This document shows positions 12,416-25,800 of a stretch of 64,000 nt of DNA, piece by piece (position 1 is the first letter of the stretch; each line of letters opens with the position of its first letter). A model generated the notes under the pieces. That model was not told the DNA's origin. It searched no databases and saw only the letters and a list, made by a program, of their open reading frames with translations. The DNA lies in the NCBI RefSeq assembly GCF_002865645.1, contig NW_020194589.1, forward strand, positions 1,100,812 through 1,164,811. Direction: 5' to 3'. This DNA comes from Hyaloscypha bicolor E (taxonomy: Eukaryota > Ascomycota > Leotiomycetes > Helotiales > Hyaloscyphaceae). The translations under genes and the position numbers were made by a program.

Positions 12416-14752
12416 CTATCCACTGATCTGGACCATACGCTTGAAGGACTCGCGAGCCTCGGATTGCATCTGGGCGGCGACGCTCTCAAGTGAGGGAAGA
12501 GAGGGGCGAGGGGCGTGCATCGACGGGAGCGTAAAGCCCTTGCTCATCTCAGCTTGGACGAAGAGGGCTGCACGCTTGTATCGGCGATCACAGTATTTCT
12601 CGTAGACGGCAGAATGATGCTTGTTGGGGTTCTCGCAACATTCCTTCATCATGGAAACGAGGGGCCGGATTTGGGTCCAAGTATACCCGGAGTAGTATAC
12701 GTGGGTTGGAGTCTGAAAAGATTAGCAGGAGGCTGGCAGCGGGTGCAGAAGAAACATACCCAATCACCCTTCTTGAGCATCAGACGAGCGAAACAGTGAG
12801 CACCGGCAGCAACGTAACTTGGTGGGCTTCCTACGAATCGCTCATCCATGATGGTAACCTCCAAGAAGTACTTTGCCAAGGTTCGGGTCTCCAGATCATA
12901 GTCGTCAGCCTTGCTGATGCGTCGAAGAAAGCTCATTGGTCCAGGCCAGCCAAGCTCGAACGATAGCATAGTGAGCATGAAGCGTTCAGCCTTCAGAATC
13001 TCATCAACCGAGTAGCCACCATCAACCATGTAGACGATCTCATTGACGGAAGGGCAGTTGATCTCCTCATACTTTGCAGCAACAAAGATGGCGGTGGCAC
13101 CGACCAACTGAAGCTTGCCCAAGGAAACAATCTTGCATGACAAGAATCTGTCAATGTAGTTGACACAGAGAAACAATGTTTCGGGAAGCAACGCGAAGCG
13201 GTGGTGAACTTGGATGAGCCAGTCCATCAAGACCGAACGCATCGACCACTGAATCTCGGTTTGGAGATCCATGTAGTGGGCATTAGGCAACATCTTGTTC
13301 TAATGGACTGGTTAGTAGGATGTCTTGAAGATGTAAACATGACATGAGGTAACATAAACAAAGGCCGCGTGAGCGGTCGCAGGAAGGTCCCCGCATGGTC
13401 TAGGCGCAGGAACGCGTGGCAGACCGACCTCCACAATCAGGGGAAGCGAGGGACCGAGAATAATGCGCAAACTTACCTCGAGTTCACGCATGTACGCAAA
13501 GATCTCGTCACCGTATTCAGCTACCATGGCAGTGTCCCATTGCTCCTCCTCAATCTCCTCAATAGGGCGTGAGGCCTGGACATACAACTTGGCAGCAGCA
13601 AGCTCGTTTCGGACTTTGTTCGTGACCTTCGGGAAGAGAACGGTGGTAGCACCTCCTGTGGTGTTGTCGCCTCGGGATGGGTTCGAGTGGGCTGTCATGT
13701 AACCTTGCTCGTCGTACATCTCCTCTTCATCCTCCTCCCAGTACTCTTCGGGTTCGGAAACGAGAGGCGGGGCAGGCAATTGGCGCAGCTGTCTCTCAAT
13801 AATCTCCTTGGCAGCGAGCTCCTTCTCCTCTTTCTCTAGTCTCAATTGTGCTTCGAAGGCCTCATCAGAGGTTGTAATTTGGACTTCCTGTGCGTCTTCG
13901 TAGGCAGGGTCGCTGTGACGGGCGTCTTCTTGGGATGGGTCGACGTTGATGTTGTTGGGGAGCTTGCTGAGGGTTCGTCGAAGAGAAGGTAGATCTGGCT
14001 TAGTGAGAGGGTTGATTTGAGGTTGGCTCTTGTGCTGTCGAGGATCCAGCGATTGGTGAACGGGGGGTACAGGTGCCGAGCCGGGACGCGTAGCTTGGTT
14101 GTCATCGATCTGGGAGGGTGGAGCATTCTCTGAGTCCACGTCCTTGTAAATCGACGTGTTCTTCTTTGAGAGTGTGCATTTAACAGCAGTTCCTTTGACT
14201 TCTGGAAGAGCTCGAGGAAGATTTGAGATTGGGTCGGATGAGGGGGCAGAAGTGATGCTCAATGGTGCCTTCGCACCAGCACCGTTTAGGGGTCGCTGTG
14301 CAGGTCGGAGGAAGGCAGCTGATTTTTCTTGAACTGCAACTGGCTTCACGATCTCTTGATAGACCTGCTTGCCAGCGATTGCCGAGTCATCCTGTACGTT
14401 TGACAAGCTCTTCGCCGTATTGCTGACATCTCCAAAGGCAGTTCTCTTGGCCGCCGCCTTGAGACCTCCTACCTGCAACATGTTGGAGAGTGTGCCGGTA
14501 GATTTGTGTCGTTGGTGAAGGGTTTGCTTGGATTGAGCAGGCGCGGTATTCTCGTCGGCTTGAGCGCGAATGGCTCGCGCGGGTCGTTGTGGCTATTGTA
14601 AGATGAAATGTCAGCACGTTGTATTGGTACAGCAAATTTGCAGAGGAAATGAGGTTGTCGAGGTGATGTGCAGGAATGCGGAAGAGATGCAGTCGCGAAT
14701 CGGCAAGCGTGAATATCACCGCGGACAATAACAAACTTACTCGCGCGTCCAT
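12416..14752 (-). CDS. G2/mitotic-specific B-type cyclin
   Basis: Four minus-strand exons: 14752..14741 (MDAR only), 14592..13477, 13299..12760 and 12712..12416 (654 residues). All junctions are in phase; one intron carries a perfect TACTAAC branch site. The N-terminal part is disordered, with a destruction-box-like RTAFGDVSN, and an acidic stretch EEYWEEDEEEMYDEQGY lies before the cyclin box. The box starts ENKMLPNAHYMDLQTEIQW and contains MRSVLMDWLIQVHHRF and LVGATAIFVAAKYEE, the diagnostic cyclin B MRxxLxDWxxxVH pattern. The second cyclin fold ends FKRMVQISG. It should activate Cdk1 at G2/M, like Aspergillus NimE or S. pombe Cdc13. Orthology to a single named gene is not asserted. Confidence 0.95.
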
Positions 14753-17700
14753 TGTGGAAGCTATGCTATGTAATTACAATAGCCAATGCTAAGAAGCCAG
14801 TGCAAAGTGTTCTGGCTTGTGCTGCAATTGATGCTCGAGGAAGGTTGTGCGGTGCAAAAATCGCGTCCCAAAAAGCATAGGATTCCCAAAGGTGTCGAGG
14901 ACGTTCTGTGCAAGGGAATAACTGAGTGGTGCTGCGTCCTGCAGAGTACTTGGGGAAGTACGGGCAGAAGAAATCACGACAGGCCCATGTGATGAAGTGC
15001 GGAGGAGGTATTTGGGGAAGAAGATGTTGTGGAGGTGGAGGTGGTGGTTGGTGTGGTGTTGAAAAAGGCAGATTGAGTACTCACGAGCTGGCCAAAACAA
15101 CAACCTGCGCGATTGATGACTGGGCCGTTGCTATGGATGTCAACACAGACCCCAGTCGACGCTAGGGCTGATTAGAGCTTAGCGGTTGATGCGCGGGTCG
15201 AGCCGAGACCAGGCGCGTCTTCCTCCACCGCGACCTCGACCCTTCGAAAATTCCAAAACTCTCACAAAATATTCACACAGTTGATCTACATCCCCCAAAA
15301 TCCCGATTAATGATACACTCAATGCAGTGCACCCTTTAGGAGCTCAATTTTAAAGTTTCTATTCGGTTTCGTTGTGGTAGCGCAAGATATACACATCTCA
15401 CGCTTATCGGTTGGCGGTTGGCACGCCTCTCACGCCAAATCACGTGCAGTACCTTTGCAATGTACTTTCATCCCAACTGGACTGCAAAAACCTCCGCCAT
15501 CAAGCTGCATCAGTATATTAACTTTCCTTGGTCATTGGCATCTCATGGGGTATCCTAGTGCTCTTTTCCACCATCGTTCGTGATCACTTGATGGGGAAAT
15601 CTTAGCCGCCTCGGAACACGGCCTACCTGGACGCTTCAGCGCCGCCGAGCAATGCCACGAAAGCCAGTCAAGCGGTCTTGCAATCCTTCCCAGATCTCCA
15701 CTCTGGAACGCTCGGAAATCTTGGGTTCTCAAGGGCGTATCGTCCGTCGATTGGTGCTGAGTAGTGACGGAAAGCTTCGTGCCTGGATGGCACGATTAGC
15801 AGGTTCTGATTTGCCAAAGCGCAAAGAATCTCAACCGACCTTTGCGCTTATGGCGCAGACCACATGTCTTGCCCCCCTATCAGCATGCACTCGGTATTGG
15901 CCCGCGACGTAGCTGCGTGACCGACCTTCTTTGTTTACGGGTTCAAGTAGAGTAGCTTTTCTCTGCATCGAGGTCGTCGGTCTGGCGGCCGAGGACCTGT
16001 TGGGGATGGCGAAATCTGCGGTTGTTCATTGGGTCGTCGTCATCAAATTCTCAAACCACCACGCCGGACGAACAGGAACCAGGACCACAGGGCCACAGAC
16101 CCGGCCACGAGCAGACCACAACAAACTCATCCTTCAATCATGCCAGCCCAATCAGGATTTCTAGGCCAATTCGCTGTGATCGCATTGCACTCTCCCAGCC
16201 TCCAGAAAAGTCACTTGGGCCGTACGACACGACAAAGCCTTCACACACCCTTCTACTGCCGGCCTAACCTGCAGCGCTGCAGATCCGTCCAGTCATCGAA
16301 GCACAAGTCAACTGCGGAGTCCACCGCAAGTCGCCAGCACCCTAGCTTTTGATTGCCCTGCCGGCGCCATCACCGCAAGAATGGGAGGCGTTGAATCTGC
16401 CGTAGGGCCTAAGAGCTACAAGCACAGAGATTACTTGAAACTCTCCGCCAGCGCATCCCAAGATCCTGGGGCGCAATTGACATTTCAGATTGCAGATTGC
16501 ACTTGCACCACCACCACCACCACCACCACCACCAGCACCAGCGCCAGCACCGCGCTTTGCTCACCGATAGTCAGGAGGGAGACTCGGCGGCTGACGGACG
16601 GCCGTCTGCCTGTCGAATGCCCTTTGAGATGTTCGAGCTCCAGGATCTCGTTCATTTCTAAAAGAGTCAAGACGTCAAACGATTGCATTTGAGGGTTACA
16701 CATGATCATCCTCACCACATCCTTGCCTCAGACGTTGGCGCATGCCATCATTGGCTGGCGCAGCATTTAGTCAAGTACTTGGCCACTGCTTTTGACTTGT
16801 CTCGACCACGCCTAGACAGCAGTGGTTGTTTGCGCTCGCATGCGCTCGGTGATCCCTGGTGACCTGTGCTGCTATTAAACATGTGCAGGCAGTCTGATAT
16901 CTGGTGGATGTTTCTAGATAGGCAGAAAGGCCCTCCTCCCTCCGAACACGGGTGAGCGGGAAGACTCGACGAACGAGGCTTTTTCACCAGAAATGTCTCA
17001 GTTGGTAGGCATTGGCAGGTAATATCCAGACAGCCTTTTACGACTAGATTGCCGTGCGATCTGTGCATGCTCATAGACTTCTGAATGTTCCTGATATGGG
17101 AGTGCAATGAGTAGGGTGGGCGACGACAAGCAGACTTGGTGGGGGTACGTGTGTTCGAGGATAGATAGGAATTTTGAAGAAAAGGACTTTTCGAAGCATT
17201 CTTATTATTAGAATTCCAGTTGAGACAGTTGAAATAACGAGTTCCTGGAAAATATGTAGTTGTTCAAAGTTATGTTGAAGTGCATGCATAAAATCTTGAA
17301 GTCTGAGTAACCACACAGGACTCCGCTTGCCGACTTCTCTCCTCTTCTCCTCACACACACCGGCGGCTTCTTGAGGAGGAACGCACAACTAACAAACCAA
17401 CAGGTGAGTTATCAAATACCCATTTCATCTCGTGGCAGATCAATCCAGACCATCTGGGACCTTGATCTCCTTGAAAATCATCTGCTAATACTATTTCTCC
17501 ACCGCAGGCCAGCAAGACGCCAATTCGAACGCACGACGACTTCAGATGCGTTGACAGGCCTCCCAACGGCATCCTTTTCGATCAACTGTAGGTTTCCATC
17601 CTTGATTGATCGTATGCGATCAAGCATTCATCTTATTTCACTCCCCATGAATGCCCTGTTCTCTGCTGCACCGCTCCTCGAGCAGAGTCAGCCCCCGAAG

Positions 17701-17978
17701 CGCCCAGACGCTGCAGCGCACTCCCCATTTCCATCATTTCTTCCGTCCCTTCATCAAATCACTTCCTAATATCATCTTCGAGCCTACAATCATCAATACT
17801 GACAACTGTTTCCATCCAGGTCGAAAATCCTCACGACGCTCGTTCCGTTCTTGTCCGTCCGCCTGCTTTGCGACAACCGCCTCGCCCGCCTGCACCGAAC
17901 CTCCGTATCTGCCATCCACACACATCACTCGATTTGGTGCAGCATCAATCGACCATAAAACAGTCCGCCAGTAGGGGA
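14753..17978. promoter_or_regulatory. Long divergent intergenic region (cyclin / Zn-cluster regulator)
   Basis: 3.2 kb between two divergent start codons without a convincing gene. Frames here are short and unsupported. It contains a CACGTG at 15441 and a (CAC)n microsatellite near 16506. The right end looks like a spliced 5' leader for the gene at 17979: candidate introns 17404..17507 (GTGAGT...GCTAATAC...GCAG) and 17588..17819 (GTAGGT...TACTGAC...CCAG). Confidence 0.5.
16506..16534. repeat. (CAC)n trinucleotide microsatellite
   Basis: About nine to ten uninterrupted CAC units, followed by interrupted CAGCAC copies. It lies in the long leader/promoter region. Confidence 0.85.
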
Positions 17979-20206
17979 ATGGAACTATCCAACCTTCTAT
18001 CTGGCCCAGAACCCGCAAACACACAAGATCAGTTTCACGACACCGCTGCTCCTACTCGCCCACACTCGTACCCGACCCGGAACGCAATGGCGGGCATGGA
18101 TGTGCGAACTGGAGATCACAGAATGGCCACACCACCTGCGGTCTATTCTGGATCCCATTCCAGTTCTACAACCCCACACAATACAAACATGTCTCCATTT
18201 GGGAGCCCTACCCCCAAGAGCGTCGCATTCGAGCTCCTCTTCCCCGAATCACCCCAATATCGGGCGCGCCTCCCTATGCGAGTGCAGATATTCCCCCACG
18301 ATACGACCGACTCGATTGTAACAACAGTCAAGAACTTCTACGGTCTGTACGCTGGCCCTGGCGGTGCCAAAGGCGTCTCCTTCGAAGATGAACAAGGAAA
18401 CACCCTCATCGCCCGGTACGAGAATCTTCGAAACAACATGGTCGTATACGTTCGGGTCATCGAAGAGCCTTCGCAAGCACTTGGCACATATGATCCATCA
18501 TCCTATCACTCTGGCTCGCCGGTGTTGCCACAGGCGTACTACCCAGGTGATGGCCACCACATGCCACCACCACAACCGGCACAGGCGCTCAACTATGGGC
18601 AACCCCTTTCACGTCCGACATCGAGAACTTCTCGCAAGCGAAGCATGTCCCCAAACCAGGGGCGTGGCCGTCGGAGCGCGTCTGCGAGCACGAACCCACC
18701 GCCTATGAAGAAGAGTCGGTCGCGATCAGGCTTCAAGAGCCGTGGATCCAGTGCACACGGGAGCTTCGCAGATAACCACAGCGATGGGATGAATGGATAC
18801 AGCAGTGGGGATGGAGCACCGGGCTCTGTTTCTAGCAAGACAAAAAGTGAGCACATTGGCAACACAGAGATCAGTTTGGACAACATTGTCGAGGGTGGAA
18901 GACGCAAACGGGCCAAGTTCGAGAGCTCTGTACGTGCAAGCCATGGGCCTCAAATATTTTACTGGATTGTTTGCTAACATATAATTTATAGGAGCTGCCA
19001 CTCTTTGCTCCTCCGCAGATGCCTGCTGCCACCTCGAATTCCTCCGTTTCACCTGCTCGTCGCATTGAGCACCAGCAACCAGTCTTTACCTTTGCACACC
19101 CCTCACAACACCCTTTCTCGAATCCTCAACCTCTACAATCGCCACAAAGCTATAGCAATGGTTTTGGACAGCCTGGGTTGTACACCACACCCGCCGCACA
19201 TGGTCGGCGAACACGGGGAGGATCTTCATACCCGCCCAACAGGCACTCGATTGGTGCAACACCAAATGGAAACAACTCAGGCATACTCCCTACACCTGAT
19301 CCAACTGTTGGCAGTTGTATGTCTGAGGAAGATAAAGATGTGGCTCTCCAGCTCATGAGATTGGGCGAAATGTCAAATATCTCCCATGGCCGCACTTCTG
19401 CTTCTACATTGGATGACACTTTCAGTGGCAGAGCAGACGCCGCTTCCTCTACTGGAGCTACCAGTGACGGAGAGAGCGAAAGTGAGGATGAGCTGCCTCC
19501 TGCTCGCCGACAAAAGCTTGAGGCCAGCCCAATTCTGCCTCCTGGTGCTATCTCCAAGTTCCGCAAACACTTGGACGATATTTTGCCAAGCCAAGACAGC
19601 ACAGAGCCAAGCGGAGATGAAGGCGACTGCGAAGATGGCCTTGATGAGACTTTCAGACTTGGTGGTCCCGACGCCGCCACGGATATCGACCGGAAGCCAA
19701 AGATGCACAAGTCCAAGAGTGCACCAACTGTCATGGGCAAGCCTCGCACCAGTGCATCTGGAGCCAAAGTCAGGTCCAGCAAGTCCAAGCAGCGGGGACC
19801 GATGAAGAAGAAATCCATCAGTCTCCCAGGCAGTGCAAAGCCTATCTCCCCGACATCGCTCCCGTCACAATCTCGCAAGACGTCCAACGCATCGGCCTTG
19901 AACTTCCAGCACCAACTCGGTGACGACGAAGAGGACCTATCTTCCAAGCCCCGCTGCCAACGATGCCGCAAGAGCAAGAAGGGTTGCGACCGTCAACGTC
20001 CCTGCCAGCGCTGCAAAGATGCTGGGCTAAGCGCAGATCAATGCGTCAGTGAGGATGAGGGCAATGGCCGCAAAGGACGATACGGACGCCACATGGGTGT
20101 TCCCGTCAAGAAAGAAGAGCTGCCTGTGGAGACAAGCTTCATTGCTCCCTCGATCATGGCCGGCGGTCAAGGCAGCCCCGATAAGAGCAAGAAGAGAAAG
20201 CGGTAG
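17979..20206 (+). CDS. Regulator with C-terminal Zn(II)2Cys6 cluster
   Basis: Exons 17979..18929 and 18992..20206 (721 residues). The frame is open upstream to an ATG at 17868, but MELSNLLSG at 17979 looks like the real start. Residues about 70-160 form a compact conserved block (VAFELLFPESPQYRARLPMR ... NNMVVYVRVIEEP) with the look of a beta-grasp or ubiquitin-like fold (inference). Long Ser/Pro-rich and basic disordered stretches follow. Near the C-terminus is a six-cysteine cluster, spacing CX2CX6CX5CX2CX9C, beginning RCQRCRKSKKGCDRQRPCQR. Most fungal Zn2Cys6 proteins carry this cluster at the N-terminus, so the layout is unusual. The intron has a GCTAAC branch site. It probably binds DNA in the nucleus; targets are unknown. 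Confidence 0.88.
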
Positions 20207-22828
20207 GCGGCGGAATCTCGACCAATCACCAGCATCACTACGAGTCATTGCCCTCGAGGGCATCGAAGTAAGATATCGGCAACACTTCTTTCGTGTATTA
20301 ACGATTCTCTCCTCTCGTCTGTCTCGGCTTATTTAAATCTCCTCGCCTCTCGGTACACCAAAAGCGCTTACCTTCAACATCTTCGCTATTATGCGATTGG
20401 AATGTCCTCTCGTACACGTCAACCATGTCATCCCACTCTCCTTCGGCATTCTCTCCATGTTCTGCTATGGATAAGCATGGCGTTCACTGTTTCCACCTCA
20501 CTTCTATTTCTGTTTCTCGTGTTTGTTTGGGGCAAGCGTGGCAAGGTTGTAATTTGGGATTGGTCTTGGGCGGCAGGATTGCGGCTTTGGCTTACGGGGG
20601 AGGCAGGCACACACACTCCTTATGATTGATGCATGAACATATTATACGATTTTCCTTTTGTTTTCGTTGGTCGTCCGTCGGTTGTTTTCTGTTTTCTGTT
20701 GCTGTTTCTTCGGGTCTTCTGCGAGTCGCGAAAGTGACACACATCTTGCGAGCAGTGGCCGGATTATTGCTGAAGGGGTGAAGGGTGAAGGATAAATCAC
20801 TGCGCGATTGATTGAAGTTGATTGAATTTGTCTTTAGGTGTGGGTTGGAATGGATGGGATGGGGTAGGGTGGAATTTAAAACAACGGAGCGAAATCAACA
20901 AGGTCAACGAACGGATGGGCGGAACAAATCAATCAAGGGCTTTCCTATTGTTTATCAACTTAAACTCAAGAAATCAATACAAAACAGATTCAAGAAACAA
21001 AATCCTTTCCTCCTTTCTTCCTCTCTGCTTTTTCCTATCCTCGTCCGACTCGTGTTTCAATCCTAAGTAGGAGGGAGAAACGGATATTCTTCCCAGAGCG
21101 TGAAACCGCCACTCAGCAGCCATGCACCAAAAAAGGTTCGAAGGAATCTAGACCCTGGCAGTCAATCGGCCAACCAGAGCGAATACAACTACCCCGCTTC
21201 CTGCCGGCAACCGACACCTAAAGTAAGCTTGAAACGTGACAGGCTCAGCAAGCTGTTGCTTTCCCGCGATGCATGCATGCATGCGCGCGGGCTCGATCCT
21301 CCAGTGAGCTGTGCTCTTCGGCATGTCGTCGGGAGGCGAGGGAGGCTTGCCTTCATTGGGCAATTGCTTGAGGTCCGTGCGACAGGGGGTCTGCACGTGA
21401 TGAAGGATAATTCCACCTCTTCTTTACGCAAAGGAGATAGATAACGATAGAGATGTCGAGATGAGAGGGTAGAATGGTTAGAGCTTTTGAGATACATTTT
21501 CAAGAATCTAGGTAGGAAAAGATGAGGTGTATCACGTGAGAGGCGGTAAGGGGCGGAAAATAGATTATCCCCCTCCCGCCACAAACTCCCTCACTTCCGC
21601 TCTCTTCCTTCTCCACAAACCTTCACAGAATTCTAGACTCACCTCCTGCATCTCACCGTCTGACATCTTGCATATGTTGAGATAAACGTTAACTTAGAGT
21701 TTTTTGGCTGAGTTTCCCACGAGCAGGGGACCGGTTCCGGGGTAGTGCCGAGGGGGTCTCGAGAGTCTGGAGCCGAGGGAGAGTTCCCCGCCGTGCTTTG
21801 AAGGGGCGGGATGGGGCGGCGAGGTTGAAGCGCGATGGAGGAGCGGAGAGGGCTGAAACACCGGGGGTTCAATGAGGAAGGTCAAAAGAGGTCAAAAAGT
21901 CCGAGAGAATTGGCAAAAGAAGGTGTTTTGTGCCGACACTTCAACACATTAGGCGGCCGGGCTTCCTTGCTTGATTTACTGACAAGCAAGGTGTTTATGA
22001 AATCTTGATTTGTTAGGCAATCTAGTCTTTACTTTCTGTCCCCTCAGTTTTAGCCCTTTTTGAAGTTATTCGGCCTCTTTTCTTGGAACCGACATCCCTG
22101 TGAGACGAAAATCTCGTAGGAAAATTGAACATTCGACTAAATCGTAAAATATCTCAACACAATATAACTAAGCTGGTCCAAACACTCTAGAACAATGCTC
22201 AACGATTTCTATTTCCTAAATATATAGTCTCTTATCGAGAACTTCTATAAAGGTTCGTTTGATTCCTGTTAAGTCCTTAGTACTTTGACCTGACCTCATT
22301 CACGTGATATATTTGCCACGCCTTGGTAAGTCCTGGCGGCTCTGAATCTCGGGCAGAGATAAGAACATCCAATTCAATTCTTTTGTAAATGGAGTTTTAA
22401 CGATTTTGCTTTAAAATAAGTTGAGAGTTACAGGAGAGGTCTGCGGACCAGAAGTGTTCTCGGCTATTGTTGCCGTTATGTCAACCTCCTCAGCCACACT
22501 GCGGCTGATATATATTGTGGCCTTAGTCAGGGAGGAGACATGCGTCATTAGTCACCAGTCAGCCCTTTATTCAAATATAATCACGTGCTTTAATGAGTCC
22601 CGTTTGCAGATGGATCCATTTCTAGTGGGGTCCGCAAGCCATTTCTGGCGACCCAGAGTTAGAATAGTAGCAGAGGCGATTTACGCCAATATCCCGTGCA
22701 CTCCACTTACATGCTTTAGAGTCATTGATTTGAAAGACGTTGCATTTCTACTTTTGCTTCTCTCAAAAGAGTATAAAATGACAATTAATCGCAATAGAGG
22801 TGGACAGGGAAGAGGTTAAGGGAATCTT
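20207..22828. other. Intergenic, no gene supported
   Basis: 2.6 kb containing the 3' flank of the zinc-cluster gene and the far 3' flank of the receptor gene. A GCATGCATGCATGC alternating stretch occurs at about 21269-21284. CACGTG occurs at 21394, 21533, 22301 and 22582. Short frames are present on both strands but none has recognisable protein features or joins in phase. Confidence 0.45.
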
Positions 22829-25800
22829 TTAGAAAGCAAACTCCATAAATGTTACTCGTCCAGACGGATAACCCAAAGCAATAATGCTCCCATGCACAGC
22901 GACGTGGCTTGGCCGATACTCGAAAGGAAGCCAGAGAATATTTTCCATACCCCAGCTTACCCATTGGTCCTTGATAAAGAGAGATTGCGGAAGATTCGGT
23001 TGAGAAACAGCTGTGCTATCAGAGTGAAATGTGTGATATAAGGGCCCTCTGTTTGTTTGTAGGAAGGTCCCATCATTAGAAAACGAAAGGGTCTGAACAA
23101 CGGCGCCAACCTTGAGCGTTTGTAGAACCGCTCCTGAGCCAGCATCCCATAGCTTGGCGGTCCCATCGGTTGACGCCGATGCCAGCAGTTTGCCGTCCGG
23201 CGAGACGGCGACAGCGGTAAAGTGCCAATTACCTTCGAACGTCTGTAGCGTTATTCCCCTTGTCAGGTCCCATAGCCTGATCGTTTTTTCCGATGCCAAC
23301 GCCAGCTTCTTACTATCCGGCGAGAAGGCAATAGCGAAAGAGAAATGTCCTGGATGGCCCTCAAGCGTCTGTAGCGCTGCTCCCGTGGCCGCATCCCGTA
23401 GCGTGACTATTCCATCCTTCGATGCCGAGGCTAGCTGCTTGCTGTCTGGCGAAAAAGCGACAGCGCGAACCCAGTCCGAATGTCCTTTGAGTATGTGTAA
23501 CGCCGCTCCTGTGGCTACGTCCCATAAAATGACCGTCCGGTTCGATGCCGACGCCAGCTTCTTACTATCCGGCGAGAAGGCCATAGCGCTAACGTATCCA
23601 TGGCCATTAATCATCTTTAGCGCCGCTCCCTTGGCCGGATCCCATAGCCTGACTGTATTATCCCACGATGTCGAGGCTAGCTGCTTGCCGTCTGGCGAGA
23701 AGGTAATGGCACTAATCTCCTCCGAATGGCATTCGAGCGTCTGCAACATTGGCCCTATAGCTGCCGTGTCCCATAGCCTAACTGTGTTGTCTAGCGATAC
23801 TAATGCTAACTGCTTGCCGTCCGGCGAGAAGGCAATAGCCCAAACCCCACCTAAAGAGATTTTAAGCGTTTGCAACATTGCTCCTGTAGCCGTGTCCCAT
23901 AGCCTAATTGTTTTATCACTTGATACTGATACTAGCTTCTTATTATCCGGCGAGAAGGCAATAGCTCGAACGGTCTCCAAACGGCCCTTGAGGGTTTGTA
24001 GCGCTACTCCTGTTATAGGGTTCCATAGCATAATTGTCCGGTCTCTCGATGCCAATGCTAGTAGCTTGCCGTTCGGCGAGAAGATAATAGCACCAGTACC
24101 GCTCGAATGGCCCTTAAGGGTTTGTAGCGCTGCTCCCGTGGTAGGGTCCCATAGCCTGATCGTCTGATCGTCTGATGCCGATGCCAGCAGCTTACCGTCC
24201 GGCGAGAAGGCAATAGCATTAATACAACTTGGACAGTCCCCAGGCAGCTGTAGCGACGCTCCCGTGACCGTATTCCATAGCTTGATTATACCTTTAAATA
24301 ATACCGATACTAGTAGCTTGCCGTCTGGCGAGAAGGCAATAGCATAACGGCCGCTCAAATAGCCCTTAAGGGTTTGAAGCGCTGCTCCCGTGGTAGGGTC
24401 CCATAGCCTGACCGTCTGGTCGCTCGATGCCGATGCTAATTGCTTGCCGTCTGGCGAGAAGATAATAGCATCAACACCGCTCGAATGGCCCTTAAGGGTT
24501 TGTAGCGCTGCGCCCGTGGTAGGGTCCCATAGCCTGACCGTCCGATCGTTTGATGCCGATGCCAGCAGCTTGCTGTCCGGCGAGAAGGCGACAACCCTGA
24601 CGTAATACGAATGGCCCTCGAGCGTCTGCAGCAAGGCATTCCAATTATTCTCGACCTTCGGTAGCCTTTGTACCCATTGGGGTATGTAGTCTTTAAACTG
24701 CTCTCTTACTTTGCTCATTAGCGGCGCGAATATGAGCGCGCTGCAGTACGTCTGAAGGGGAGCTTGCTCGATCGCTGCCCGGTTGTAGAGGACGAATCGC
24801 TTCGCATCATAAACAAATTCAGCTAGTTGTGGACAGCTACAGGTCTAAAACAAAATGTCAGCTTAATATTCGTATTATGCTAGAAGCTGGCTACCGTCGT
24901 AATAGACTCCAAAGAAACGATAGCATAGACCCCTTCCGAAACCTTCTGCATCCAGCCAAGAGCCTCAAGCCAATGAAGGAGATGCTCTTGGAGAAAGTCA
25001 TGCACTTGGTCGTCGTCGCGAAGCTGAGCGCCGCTCTTGTGAAGATGCTGAATCCAGTAGAGGCATGCATACTGAACCTCAGAAGAAAGGCTGCGCTGAA
25101 TTCGACTGCTCTCGACGTCGCTTACAAGCACACCGGGAGTATTCAGCCCACAAATGTCTTGCTTCAGAGAAGCTGACATAAGCTGTATACAGCTGTCAGC
25201 TAACGCCTGATGCGCATGCTTCTCGTCCACCCATAAGTTTGGATTCTTGCACCTGTCGTTATTAAGGAGAAAGTCCCGAAATGAAGGGTGGTGGAGACGA
25301 AGCGAGCAGTTCTGGTCCTTTGGAATATCCAGGATAGAGTGCAGATCCTCTAGCGTCTGGTTAATGTCCTCCTTCAGTAGCTTGCTCAAGGAGTATGCAG
25401 AAAGCGGCGAGAAAAGAATAGCTAAACTTCCAAGGATATGTCTCAGCATGCGATATAACTCTCCTTTCTCCTCGTTTGTGTATTCTGGGGCAATGGAATG
25501 CTCCAGAACCGTAGTATAGATCTCGTCGAGGTGCTTCTCCGGTACTGTCACAGCACTGCCACTGCCCTGAAGAATTATATCCAGTCGTTTTGCTGCGAAT
25601 CGTTTCCCTTCACGGATAAATCGACAGGCAGTTGCAGCCCAAATGAACAGTCCACTTGCGATCTGAACTAAATTTCCAATGACCTCTTCGCCCGCATCCA
25701 GAGAGCGTTCCTGTCCGATGAGTCTGAGGTTGTATTCCAGGAATACAGAGATATCATGGTCTATAATCGACGGTGATATACTGTGGAGAACAAAATCCTG

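Noticed and set aside
16022..16352. Overlapping frames in the long leader region
   Set aside because: Three overlapping weak frames without domain or start context; the region is better read as promoter/leader.
23112..24167. 351-codon plus-strand open frame
   Set aside because: Antisense of the WD40 repeats; it repeats the same SLPSGEKAIA-type unit and has no independent support.
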